Source of the DNA: Tissierella_B sp964485455
GTDB taxonomy: Bacteria; Bacillota; Clostridia; Tissierellales; Tissierellaceae
DNA length: 15,372 nucleotides
NCBI GenBank assembly: GCA_964485455.1
Contig: CAZAJU010000048.1
Coordinates: 1-15,372, forward strand
Direction of reading: 5' to 3'
Shown here: piece after piece, positions 1-7,198 of the stretch
How the letters are laid out: every line of letters starts with the position of its first letter
How positions within the stretch are numbered: the first letter of the stretch is position 1
Made by a program: the position numbers and the translations under genes
Notes under the pieces: generated by a model
What the model was told of the DNA's origin: nothing
Databases searched by the model: none
The model's input: the letters and a program-made list of their open reading frames with translations, nothing else

Positions 1-25
1 GGGACAGGTTTAAAACTGTCCCTTT
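1..25. repeat. GGGACAG/CTGTCCC hairpin at the left edge
   Basis: A perfect 7-bp inverted repeat, GGGACAG (1-7) and CTGTCCC (16-22), surrounds an 8-nt AT-rich loop and is followed by TTT. It may be the terminator of a plus-strand gene outside the window, or a copy of the small GGGAC...GTCCC repeats that I recall as common in clostridial intergenic DNA. A related hairpin lies at 9876-9891. The -35 box of the permease promoter begins one base after its right arm. Confidence 0.5.
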
Positions 26-51
26 ACAAAACGAACACTTTATGCAATAAT
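23..51 (+). promoter_or_regulatory. Probable SigA-type promoter of the uracil permease
   Basis: TTTACA (23-28), a 17-nt spacer and AATAAT (46-51) fit the housekeeping consensus TTGACA-17-TATAAT with few mismatches. Transcription would start near 57-59, just ahead of the PyrR-type hairpin at 70, so the whole attenuator would lie in the transcript. This is a sequence match only. Confidence 0.55.
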
Positions 52-69
52 AAATGAGGTTAAAAACTA

Positions 70-173
70 ATCTTTAAATTGGTGCAGAGATACCAGTAAG
101 ATAATTATAATTCCATATAGGCTGATTTGTTGTGTTAATCAGACTAATATCATAGTGGTTTTGTATAAATCTT
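70..173 (+). promoter_or_regulatory. PyrR-type attenuator leader (anti-antiterminator and antiterminator)
   Basis: The first hairpin has a lower stem ATCTT (70-74) with AAGAT (98-102), an internal loop, an upper stem TGGTG (80-84) with TACCA (91-95), and a hexaloop CAGAGA (85-90). The hexaloop fits the CNGNGA loop recognised by PyrR. The 3' arm AAGAT can instead pair with ATCTT (169-173), and TTATA (105-109) with TATAA (164-168). That antiterminator would take the 5' arm of the terminator at 168-195. A small stem CTGATT (122-127) with AATCAG (137-142) caps it. In known systems, UMP-bound PyrR stabilises the first hairpin and so permits termination. The upper stem closes with G-U rather than the usual C-G. 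Confidence 0.8.
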
Positions 174-195
174 GCTCAGGCAAGATTATTTTTTT
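168..195 (+). terminator. Intrinsic terminator inside the permease leader
   Basis: AATCTTGC (168-175) pairs with GCAAGATT (180-187) around the loop TCAG, followed by A and a run of seven T (189-195). It ends 49 nt before the permease start, so it should act as an attenuator. Its 5' arm overlaps the antiterminator pairing at 164-173. Confidence 0.85.
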
Positions 196-244
196 GCTAA
201 TTTGCATTAATTGAAGAAAAATACTTATTTGGAGGAGAAAAATA

Positions 245-1603
245 ATGGCAGAAAATGAAAAAGTAGTAGGATATTTACCCGACGAACGACCACCATTTCT
301 TGAGCTCATATTCTTTGCCTTACAGCAAATCGTAGTTATGTTTCCAGCAACTGTACTAGTTGCTCTTATTACGGGATTCCATGTTTCTACAACTATATTT
401 GCCAGCGGATTGGCTACTTTAGGCTTTATATTAGTCACTGGTCGTCAAATACCGCTGTATTATGGATCAAGCTTTTCATACATTGCAGCCATAGCATCCA
501 TCATGGGAGCAGAGGCCTTTGCTGGTTATTCCCTAAATGAAAAGATTTCAATTGCACAATTCGGTATTGTAATGTCCGGATTTGTATCCATATTTGCAGG
601 TCTTATAATAAACAAAATCGGTAAGAACGTAATAGACAGAGTTTTACCACCTACGGTTACAGGTAGTATTGCAATGATTATAGGTTTATCCCTTTCAGCA
701 AATGCAATGTCAAATGCAGGAAGCGTTCCAGCAGGTATTGCAGAATCTCAAATTCCTTTCGCTACAGATATGGCTTGGGTAGTAGCAATTATAACATTAT
801 TATCAACTATTATTTATTCAGTATATTTAAAGGGAAAGTTAAGCCAATTTCCTATTTTATTCGGATTATTAACAGGTTATGTGGCAGCCTTAATTATCGG
901 TGCTGGTACAGGAATTACATTTGTAAACTTTAATACAATTGAATCTACATCAATATTGAACCTTCCAATATTTACATTACCTAAGCCAAGCTTAGCTGCA
1001 GTGGCAGCTATCATGCCTATAGCAATAGCTACTATACCAGAGTCCACTGCTCATATATATCAGTTGGATATCTATGTAAATGATTTGGCTAGAAAGAAAA
1101 AGTCTAATAAGACTTATAGACTAGATGATAAATTGGGATTGAACCTTATTGGTGACGGTCTTGGAGATATAATTTCAGGTCTTATAGGTGGTCCTGCTGG
1201 AACTAACTACGGTGAAAACATCAGTGCCATGGCATTGTCTAAGAATTTCAGCGTTCCTGTTCTAGTTACAGCAGCAATTATTACAATGATAATCTCCTGT
1301 TTCACACCTTTAATCAATATTATTTATTCCATACCAAATGCAGTAATAGGCGGACTATCCATTTATCTATTCGGTGTAATAGCAGCTCAAGGTATTACTA
1401 TAATGATGGATAAAGAAGTAGATATGTTTGAAGCCAAGAGTCTTGCAGTTATAGCTGTAATTCTTATAGTTGGACTAGGTGGGACCTTCAACTATCCAAA
1501 TAGTATGATTCCACTTTTCGGAATGGAATTCCCAGCTATTGCAACAGCAGCAGTTGTAGGTATTCTATTGAATCTATTGTTGAACATAGGAAACAAAAAA
1601 TAA
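245..1603 (+). CDS. uraA: Uracil/xanthine-type NCS2 permease, probably uracil permease
   Basis: This 452-residue, very hydrophobic protein has the fold-type sequence of the NCS2 (nucleobase:cation symporter 2) family, which imports nucleobases with protons. The family length and about 12-14 membrane segments fit. Family landmarks are GSSFSYI (74-80), PESTAHIYQ (265-273) and GGPAGTNYGEN (315-325). E266 and E324 sit where UraA uses two glutamates to hold uracil. The YGEN motif is of the uracil type, but PESTAHIYQ departs from the usual EHIGH. The start has GGAGGAG 7 nt upstream. The PyrR-type leader argues for a pyrimidine substrate, so uracil is the best call, though another nucleobase is possible. 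The gene stands alone and ends at a strong terminator. Confidence 0.85.
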   Translation: MAENEKVVGYLPDERPPFLELIFFALQQIVVMFPATVLVALITGFHVSTTIFASGLATLGFILVTGRQIPLYYGSSFSYIAAIASIMGAEAFAGYSLNEKISIAQFGIVMSGFVSIFAGLIINKIGKNVIDRVLPPTVTGSIAMIIGLSLSANAMSNAGSVPAGIAESQIPFATDMAWVVAIITLLSTIIYSVYLKGKLSQFPILFGLLTGYVAALIIGAGTGITFVNFNTIESTSILNLPIFTLPKPSLAAVAAIMPIAIATIPESTAHIYQLDIYVNDLARKKKSNKTYRLDDKLGLNLIGDGLGDIISGLIGGPAGTNYGENISAMALSKNFSVPVLVTAAIITMIISCFTPLINIIYSIPNAVIGGLSIYLFGVIAAQGITIMMDKEVDMFEAKSLAVIAVILIVGLGGTFNYPNSMIPLFGMEFPAIATAAVVGILLNLLLNIGNKK

Positions 1604-1613
1604 ATAACAAATT

Positions 1614-1660
1614 AAAAAGAGCAACTATATTTGGATAATTCCAAATTAGTTGCTCTTTTT
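1614..1660. terminator. Bidirectional terminator between uraA and proC
   Basis: A 14-bp perfect outer stem (1614-1627 with 1647-1660) carries an inner stem ATTTGG (1629-1634) with CCAAAT (1641-1646). It has A-runs on the left and T-runs on the right, so it can end transcription from both convergent genes. Confidence 0.9.
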
Positions 1661-1705
1661 ATATAAATTTTAAAATAAATACATCTGGAAGAGAATGAAC
1701 ATATA

Positions 1706-2503
1706 TTAATGACCCATCTTCTTATTGCAAACTTCTATCGTCTCCATAAGGATGTTTCTAAATCCTCTTTTTTCAAGTGCATAAACACCCTCTATGGTAA
1801 CTCCCTTGGGGGATGATACCATATCCTTAATTTGACCTGGATGGGTACCATTCTCTAGCATCATCTTTCCTGTACCTATAAGGGTTTGAGCAGCATAGAT
1901 ATAAGCCTTATCCCTAGGCATTCCATAAAGTACACTTCCATCTGCCAATGCCTCTACAAACATGGCAATAAAAGCAGGACCACAGCCACTTATAGTAGTC
2001 ACAGCATCCATTAAGTTTTCCTCTATCTTATCCACTAGGGCAATTGTACTAAGTAAATTTACTATAAAATTAGTCTCATCACTAGTCACATTATCATTGG
2101 AGCTTAAAGCTATCATGCCTTCTCCAACATTTACTGCTACATTTGGCATTATTCGAATTATCTTTGTAGGATTGTTAAAATATCCTGCCACATCTGCAAT
2201 TGATACACCAGCAGCTAAGGACACTATTAGCTTATCCCCTGTTAGGTATGATGATATTTCACTTAGGACCTTATCGTAGATAAACGGCTTAACACCCAAG
2301 AATATTATGTCGCAGTTCTTCACTAGGTCAACATTATTTTCACTAAGATTAATACCAATACCTAGTGCAAGTTTTTCAGCCTTTTCCTTTGTCCTATTTG
2401 CTACATAAATTGAGCTATTTATGCCCTCAAAATTTTTAACCAATCCACGTATAATAGTTGAAGACATATTTCCAGAACCAATAAAACCAATTTTCTTATC
2501 CAT
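1706..2503 (-). CDS. proC: Pyrroline-5-carboxylate reductase
   Basis: ProC reduces pyrroline-5-carboxylate to proline with NAD(P)H, the last step of proline synthesis in the cytoplasm. The 265-residue protein has an N-terminal Rossmann motif GSGNM (9-13), the linker region IMPN (118-121), and the C-terminal family signature around SGCGPAF (172-178) and HPGQIKDMVSSPKG (221-234). Its length is normal. I place the start at the ATG at 2503 because GAGGTG lies 6 nt upstream; an ATG at 2515 would contain that ribosome site and leave none for itself. It is last in the proA-proB-proC unit, 34 nt after proB, and ends before a shared terminator. Confidence 0.95.
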   Translation of the reverse strand: MDKKIGFIGSGNMSSTIIRGLVKNFEGINSSIYVANRTKEKAEKLALGIGINLSENNVDLVKNCDIIFLGVKPFIYDKVLSEISSYLTGDKLIVSLAAGVSIADVAGYFNNPTKIIRIMPNVAVNVGEGMIALSSNDNVTSDETNFIVNLLSTIALVDKIEENLMDAVTTISGCGPAFIAMFVEALADGSVLYGMPRDKAYIYAAQTLIGTGKMMLENGTHPGQIKDMVSSPKGVTIEGVYALEKRGFRNILMETIEVCNKKMGH

Positions 2504-2537
2504 CTTACACCTCATTGTTTAAGCTCTATTTGCTTGT

Positions 2538-3329
2538 TTATTCAGGCAAAAATACAGTTGCTTTAGCCTCATTATTATATAAGTCCTTTAGAATATAATC
2601 ACGCTTACCATTTGCCAATATCATAGGAATTCCATAACGATTTACGATTCGAGCAGCTTCAATCTTAGTTGTAATTCCGCCTGTACCAAAGGAATTAGAT
2701 GTTCCGATTTGGATTTCTTCCAATGCCTTATCGATATTTCTTATTTCTTCAACTAATTTAGCATCCTTGAATTCCTTAGGATTTTTATCGAAAATACCAT
2801 CTATATCACTTAATAATATCAATAGGTCCGCATTCCATAAACTTGCGGCATAAGCAGATAGGGTATCATTGTCCCCTATTTTAATCTGCTCTACACTTAC
2901 TGTATCATTTTCATTTATGATAGGTACAATTCCTTCATCAACTAAGGTAAATAGGGTATTTCTTATATTTAATGTTCTGTTCTTGTCGGAAAAATCTTCC
3001 ATGGTTAATAGAAGCTGTCCAACAAATATGTCATGGGCTGAAAAATGGTTGTTATATGCAGTCATTAGCTCTACCTGACCAATTGCACATAGGGCCTGCT
3101 TATAGTTCACATCCTCTTTTCTAGACCATTTGTTGGTACGGCTCACACCAGCAATTCTAGCTCCCGAAGTTACGATAGCTACCTGCTTTCCTTCCCCCAA
3201 TAAAAAGGATACTTGCTCACATAGGTGCTCTATAAAGTCGTGGTTTATAGTTCCATCATCATTTGAAAGGGTATTACTACCTATTTTAATTACTATTTTC
3301 CTGCTTTTCTTCATTATATCTGATATCAT
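2538..3329 (-). CDS. proB: Glutamate 5-kinase, short form without PUA domain
   Basis: ProB phosphorylates glutamate to gamma-glutamyl phosphate, the committed step of proline synthesis and usually the target of proline feedback. The 263 residues form just the amino-acid-kinase domain: KIGSNTL (15-21), TSGARIAG (54-61, where many enzymes have SSGAVAAG), NENDTV (139-144), IGDND (151-155), SDIDGIFDKNP (174-184) and GTGGITTKIEAA (215-226). The C-terminal PUA domain that brings E. coli ProB to about 367 residues is absent. The ATG at 3329 has GGAG 8 nt upstream, lying over the proA stop codon, so translation is probably coupled to proA across the 11-nt gap. Confidence 0.94.
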   Translation of the reverse strand: MISDIMKKSRKIVIKIGSNTLSNDDGTINHDFIEHLCEQVSFLLGEGKQVAIVTSGARIAGVSRTNKWSRKEDVNYKQALCAIGQVELMTAYNNHFSAHDIFVGQLLLTMEDFSDKNRTLNIRNTLFTLVDEGIVPIINENDTVSVEQIKIGDNDTLSAYAASLWNADLLILLSDIDGIFDKNPKEFKDAKLVEEIRNIDKALEEIQIGTSNSFGTGGITTKIEAARIVNRYGIPMILANGKRDYILKDLYNNEAKATVFLPE

Positions 3330-3340
3330 GATGTATGCTC

Positions 3341-4582
3341 CTATCCTCTAATTTGGCCATTTCCTACAATGGTATATTTTACAGTGACTAATTCATTGAT
3401 ACCCATAGGTCCCCTTGCATGGATCTTTTGAGTGCTTATTCCCATCTCTCCACCAAAACCAAATACACCACCATCAGTAAATCTAGTTGATGCATTTACA
3501 TATACTGCAGCTGCATCTACTCTTCTTAAGAAGTAGTTGGCATTAGTATAGTTTTCTGTAACTATGGCTTCGGAGTGTTTTGTACCATATTTTTGAATAT
3601 GGCTCACGGCTTCTTCTATACCTGATACTACCTTAACAGCAAGAATATAGTCTAAATATTCCTCTGCCCAGTCTTCTTGGGTAGCTTCTTTTACGTCTAT
3701 TATATTTCTTGTACTTGAACATCCTCTTAATTCTACTTTATCTTTTAATGCATCATTTATCTTTGGCAGAATTTCAGATGCAATATTTTCGTGAATTAAT
3801 ATGGTTTCGCAAGCATTACACACTCCAGGTCTTTGAGCCTTCGCATTTTTTATTATATTAACTGCATCATCCATTTTAGCTGACTCATCTACAAAGACAT
3901 GGCAATTTCCAACTCCTGTTTCTATAGTAGGAACTGTAGCATTATCTACTACAAAGCGTATTAAGTCCCCTCCACCTCTAGGGATGATTACATCGATATA
4001 TTCGTTTAATGTTAACATCTCTTTAACTACATCTCTATCAGTATCCTCAATAAGTTGAATTACATCTTCACTAATATCGCTTAAGCTTAATCCTTCCTTT
4101 ATTGCCTTAACCAAAGCTTTATTGGAGTTGATTGCAGTGGAACTACCCCTTAATAATATACAATTTCCGCTCTTCAATGCTAATGCAAATGCATCAACTG
4201 TAACATTAGGTCTGGATTCATAGATTATACCTATTACCCCTAAAGGCACTGTCATCTTACTTATGGTTAATCCATTTTCTATAGTCCAAACATCCCTACT
4301 GGTCCAGATTGGATCCTTCAACTTAATTATAGTATCAATGCTCTCAATGATTCCATTCATTCGAGCTTCATCTAATGATAGTCTATCTATAAGGCTTTCC
4401 TTAATTCCACTTGCTCTTGCAGCATCTACATCTTTTTTATTCTCTAATAATATATATGAAGTATTTTTCTTTAGGCTATCTACCACTAGCTGTAGTGCAT
4501 TATTTTTTGAATTTGTTGACATTGCAGATAGTAAATGTGAAGCTTCTCTTAACTTAGTAGCCTTTTCAATTAAACTTGACAT
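3341..4582 (-). CDS. proA: Gamma-glutamyl phosphate reductase (glutamate-5-semialdehyde dehydrogenase)
   Basis: ProA reduces the unstable ProB product to glutamate-5-semialdehyde with NADPH. The 413 residues match the family in length and carry PLGVIGIIYESRPNVTVDA (113-131), the cofactor-region stretch LLRGSS (143-148), PRGGGDLI (201-208) and the active-site segment QRPGVCNACE (250-259) with the nucleophile expected at C255. The start at 4582 has the purine-rich AAAGGGTGG immediately upstream. It is first in the proline operon, ahead of proB, the reverse of the common proBA order. The leader of about 160 nt upstream is structured. Confidence 0.95.
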   Translation of the reverse strand: MSSLIEKATKLREASHLLSAMSTNSKNNALQLVVDSLKKNTSYILLENKKDVDAARASGIKESLIDRLSLDEARMNGIIESIDTIIKLKDPIWTSRDVWTIENGLTISKMTVPLGVIGIIYESRPNVTVDAFALALKSGNCILLRGSSTAINSNKALVKAIKEGLSLSDISEDVIQLIEDTDRDVVKEMLTLNEYIDVIIPRGGGDLIRFVVDNATVPTIETGVGNCHVFVDESAKMDDAVNIIKNAKAQRPGVCNACETILIHENIASEILPKINDALKDKVELRGCSSTRNIIDVKEATQEDWAEEYLDYILAVKVVSGIEEAVSHIQKYGTKHSEAIVTENYTNANYFLRRVDAAAVYVNASTRFTDGGVFGFGGEMGISTQKIHARGPMGINELVTVKYTIVGNGQIRG

Positions 4583-4741
4583 GGTACCACCCTTTCCAGA
4601 TTGAATATCTTCACCTAATTTAAGTATAGGAAGAAATTGCTTAGCAATTTCATCACACCACTGAATTGAGGTGAGTTCTATAACAACATCACCTATTTTT
4701 TAGAATCTATACCCTCCATTAACAAAAGCGGAGAGATTATA
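4583..4741 (-). promoter_or_regulatory. Structured 5' leader of the proline operon
   Basis: Read on the minus strand, the leader from about 4741 to 4583 has three notable pairings. CTCTCC (4735-4730) pairs with GGAGGG (4717-4712). AGGTGA (4694-4689) pairs with TCACCT (4674-4669). GAAATTGC (4651-4644) pairs with GCAATTTC (4640-4633) around TAA. A second AGGTGA in AATTAGGTGA (4620-4611) can compete for TCACCTCAATT (4674-4664), giving mutually exclusive folds. The segment next to the start codon, AAAGGGTGGTACC (4595-4583), resembles the T-box consensus AGGGTGGNACC but may simply be the ribosome site. I see no clear Stem I or terminator, so the class is not assigned. Confidence 0.45.
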
Positions 4742-4747
4742 CACCTC

Positions 4748-4776
4748 ATTATATATGATTATTATTGTATATTCAA
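4748..4776 (-). promoter_or_regulatory. Promoter of the proA-proB-proC operon
   Basis: On the minus strand TTGAAT, a 17-nt spacer and a perfect TATAAT (4753-4748) fit the housekeeping sigma factor. Transcription should begin about 7 nt further on, near 4741, giving a leader of about 160 nt before proA. Confidence 0.65.
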
Positions 4777-4819
4777 ATAAATATGCAAAGTCATTTGAAA
4801 TTCCTCCATGCAATAATGA

Positions 4820-4850
4820 AAGCATAGAGGAGCTCAACTTCTCTATGCTT
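4820..4850 (-). terminator. Hairpin at the end of msrB
   Basis: AAGCATAGAG (4820-4829) and CTCTATGCTT (4841-4850) form a perfect 10-bp stem with an 11-nt loop. The msrB stop codon lies inside it. The following minus-strand sequence (TTTCATTATT) is T-rich but interrupted, so termination may be incomplete and some reading into the proline operon is possible. Confidence 0.6.
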
Positions 4851-5304
4851 TATGTTCAAAAAAATTTAAATACTCTCCATACCCTTCCTTTTCCATATCC
4901 TCTTTCTTTATGAATCTTAACGATGCTCCATTAATACAATATCTAAGCCCACCTTTTTCCTTTGGCCCATCAGGGAATACATGCCCTAAATGGGAATCCG
5001 CATACTTGCTTCTAACCTCTGTCCTTATCATCCCATGAGATAGGTCTTTTTTCTCAAGAACATTTTCATCCACTAATGGCTTAGTAAAACTAGGCCATCC
5101 ACATCCAGCATCAAATTTATCCTTTGAAGAGAAAAGTGGCTCACCGGAAACTATATCAACATAGATGCCTTCATCGTACTTTTTATCATATTCATGAGAA
5201 AATGGCCTTTCCGTAGAGTTTTCCTGAGTAACTTTATACTCTATGGGAGAAAGCCTTTCTATTAAATCCTCTCTTGATGGCTTCTTATAATCTTTATAAT
5301 CCAT
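4843..5304 (-). CDS. msrB: Peptide-methionine (R)-S-oxide reductase, zinc-free type
   Basis: MsrB repairs methionine-R-sulfoxide in proteins. The 153 residues contain the family motifs GCGWPSF (67-73), HLGHVFPDGP (105-114) and RYCINGASLRF (121-131). C123 is the expected catalytic cysteine, and C68, 55 residues earlier, is a likely resolving cysteine; these are the only two cysteines. The two CxxC pairs that bind zinc in E. coli-type MsrB are absent (VSGEP and YADSH stand in their places). The start at 5304 follows AAAGGAGGG by a few bases; a longer frame to 5334 would swallow that site. It is divergent from pepF and there is no adjacent msrA. Confidence 0.94.
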   Translation of the reverse strand: MDYKDYKKPSREDLIERLSPIEYKVTQENSTERPFSHEYDKKYDEGIYVDIVSGEPLFSSKDKFDAGCGWPSFTKPLVDENVLEKKDLSHGMIRTEVRSKYADSHLGHVFPDGPKEKGGLRYCINGASLRFIKKEDMEKEGYGEYLNFFEHKA

Positions 5305-5338
5305 AAAAATCCCTCCTTTATGTATTTTACCCAAATTA

Positions 5339-5350
5339 GTATGATATAAT
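5339..5350 (+). promoter_or_regulatory. Extended -10 promoter of pepF
   Basis: TATGATATAAT at about 5340-5350 matches the extended -10 pattern TRTGnTATAAT, 35 nt before the pepF start. No good -35 box lies 16-18 nt upstream, as is often true of extended -10 promoters. The region is shared with the start of msrB on the other strand. Confidence 0.5.
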
Positions 5351-5384
5351 TGTTAATGTAAAAATATATGTAAGGTGGGATTTT

Positions 5385-7160
5385 ATGAGATGGAATTTAG
5401 ATAAGCTCTATACCTCTTTTGATTCTTCAGAATACCAGGAAGATATTAAAAAATATGAAAATCTTATAGAAGAATTTAATCTTTGGGCATATGAAAAACT
5501 CACTGATTCCAATGCTGTAATAGAAAAAGTTGAAGAATATATCAACTATTTTAAAAACATTTCCTTTCTTGCAACAAAGTTAGGTGCTTATGCCAGTCTC
5601 ACAGCAAGTGTAGATGGTAAAAATGAGATAGCACTTCAATACCAAAATAAAGTTTCAGTAATGACTACTAAGATTACCAAACCCGATGTAAAATTTAAAA
5701 AATATATAAAAAACATAGATAACCTAGATGAAATTATTTCTTCATCAACTCTATTAAAAGAACATGACTATTATCTAAAACAAATAAAAGAATATACGGA
5801 ATATATGCTAACAGAAAAGGAAGAAGTCCTAATTTCTAAAATGAGGACTACAGGCTCAACTGCATGGACTAATCTACAAAATAAGATTACTTCTAATCTT
5901 TTAGTAGATATAGTATTGGAGGGAGAGAGTAAGAAGCTTCCCCTTCCTATGATAAGAAATTTAGCCTATAATACTGACCCTAAGATTAGAAAAACAGCCT
6001 ATGAAGCTGAGCTTGAAGCATATAGGAAAATAGAGGATTCCTCTGCTGCAGCCTTAAATGGTATTAAAGGTGAGGTTCTTACCTTAGCTGAGATGAGAGG
6101 TTATGATAGCCCATTAGATGAAGTGCTTTTGCAATCTAGAATGGACAAGGAAACTCTTGACTCCATGTTAACTGCAATAAAGGAATTTCTTCCTGTATTC
6201 CACAAATATTATAAGAAAAAAGCTGAACTATTGGGGCATAAGAATGGGCTCCCTTTCTACGATTTGTTTGCCCCTATGGGAAATATAGATCGTAAATTTA
6301 CCTTTGATGAAGCTATGTACTATGTAATAGATAATTTTAAGACCTTCAGCCCTAAATTAGCCAACTTTGCAGAAAATGCATACCATAATAATTGGCTTGA
6401 TGTAGAGCCGAGAGAAGGAAAAACAGGGGGTGCCTTCTGCTCCAACCTTCATCCTATAAAGGAAAGTAGAATCATGTCCAACTTTGATGGCAGCTTTTCC
6501 AGTATGACTACCCTTGCCCATGAATTGGGGCATGGATATCATGGTTTAAACCTAATGGATGAATCTATACTAAATAGCAAATATCCTATGCCTATTGCAG
6601 AAACTGCATCTATCTTCTGTGAAACCATAGTTATAAATTCCGCACTTAGAGAAGCTGATGATGCTGAGGCCTTTGGAATCCTTGAAACCTCCATTTCAGA
6701 CGCAGGTCAGGTAATAGTGGATATATACTCCAGATTCTTATTTGAAACTGAGGTGTTTAATATTAGAAAAAATTATCCTTTATCTGTTGAGGAGTTTAAG
6801 GAGATAATGATGGAGTCCCAAAGGAAAGCATATGGAGATGGACTAGACCACCAGATTCTTCACCCATATATGTGGATAAATAAATCCCACTATTATTCCG
6901 CTAGTAGAAACTTCTACAACTTCCCTTATGCCTTTGGACTGTTATTTTCAAAGGGACTTTATGCAGAATATCTTAAGAGAGGTGAAGATTTCGTAGAAGA
7001 ATATGATAAGCTTTTAAATGCTACAGGCAAAAAAAATATAAAGGATGTAGCAATGATGATGAATATAGACGTTACAAAACCTGACTTCTTTCGGAATTCT
7101 TTAAAGTTGATTGAACAAGATATTGAAAAATTCTTGCAGCTAACCAATAGTACAAACTAG
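5385..7160 (+). CDS. pepF: M3-family oligoendopeptidase (PepF type)
   Basis: This is a cytoplasmic zinc metallopeptidase that cleaves short peptides. The 591 residues have the M3 family layout: a long helical N-terminal half, then the zinc site HELGH (379-383, general base E380) with a third ligand expected at E406 in PIAETAS. The C-terminal signature region HYYSASRNFYNFPYAFG lies at about 502-518. The length is typical of PepF (about 590-600). No signal peptide is visible. The start is preceded by AAGGTGGG at about 7 nt. It is followed after 38 nt by a co-directional acetyltransferase-like gene, and the two probably share a transcript ending at 7971. The exact peptide preference cannot be read from sequence. 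Confidence 0.93.
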   Translation: MRWNLDKLYTSFDSSEYQEDIKKYENLIEEFNLWAYEKLTDSNAVIEKVEEYINYFKNISFLATKLGAYASLTASVDGKNEIALQYQNKVSVMTTKITKPDVKFKKYIKNIDNLDEIISSSTLLKEHDYYLKQIKEYTEYMLTEKEEVLISKMRTTGSTAWTNLQNKITSNLLVDIVLEGESKKLPLPMIRNLAYNTDPKIRKTAYEAELEAYRKIEDSSAAALNGIKGEVLTLAEMRGYDSPLDEVLLQSRMDKETLDSMLTAIKEFLPVFHKYYKKKAELLGHKNGLPFYDLFAPMGNIDRKFTFDEAMYYVIDNFKTFSPKLANFAENAYHNNWLDVEPREGKTGGAFCSNLHPIKESRIMSNFDGSFSSMTTLAHELGHGYHGLNLMDESILNSKYPMPIAETASIFCETIVINSALREADDAEAFGILETSISDAGQVIVDIYSRFLFETEVFNIRKNYPLSVEEFKEIMMESQRKAYGDGLDHQILHPYMWINKSHYYSASRNFYNFPYAFGLLFSKGLYAEYLKRGEDFVEEYDKLLNATGKKNIKDVAMMMNIDVTKPDFFRNSLKLIEQDIEKFLQLTNSTN

Positions 7161-7198
7161 TTAAAGTGTTAAATTTTTCCCTATGAAGGCGGTATAAA

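Noticed and set aside
139..438. A 99-codon minus-strand frame over the permease start
   Set aside because: It overlaps the attenuator and the start of uraA, has no ribosome site and resembles nothing.
4633..4651. The GAAATTGC/GCAATTTC hairpin as an intrinsic terminator in the proA leader
   Set aside because: The sequence after it (TTCCTATACTT) lacks a run of T, so it is not a convincing terminator; treated as part of the leader structure.
4583..4800. A canonical T-box riboswitch for the proline operon
   Set aside because: Only the core AGGGTGGTACC is seen. There is no recognisable Stem I with AGTA and specifier motifs, the trailing GCG is missing, the leader is short, and no terminator follows. 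Kept only as a T-box-like observation.
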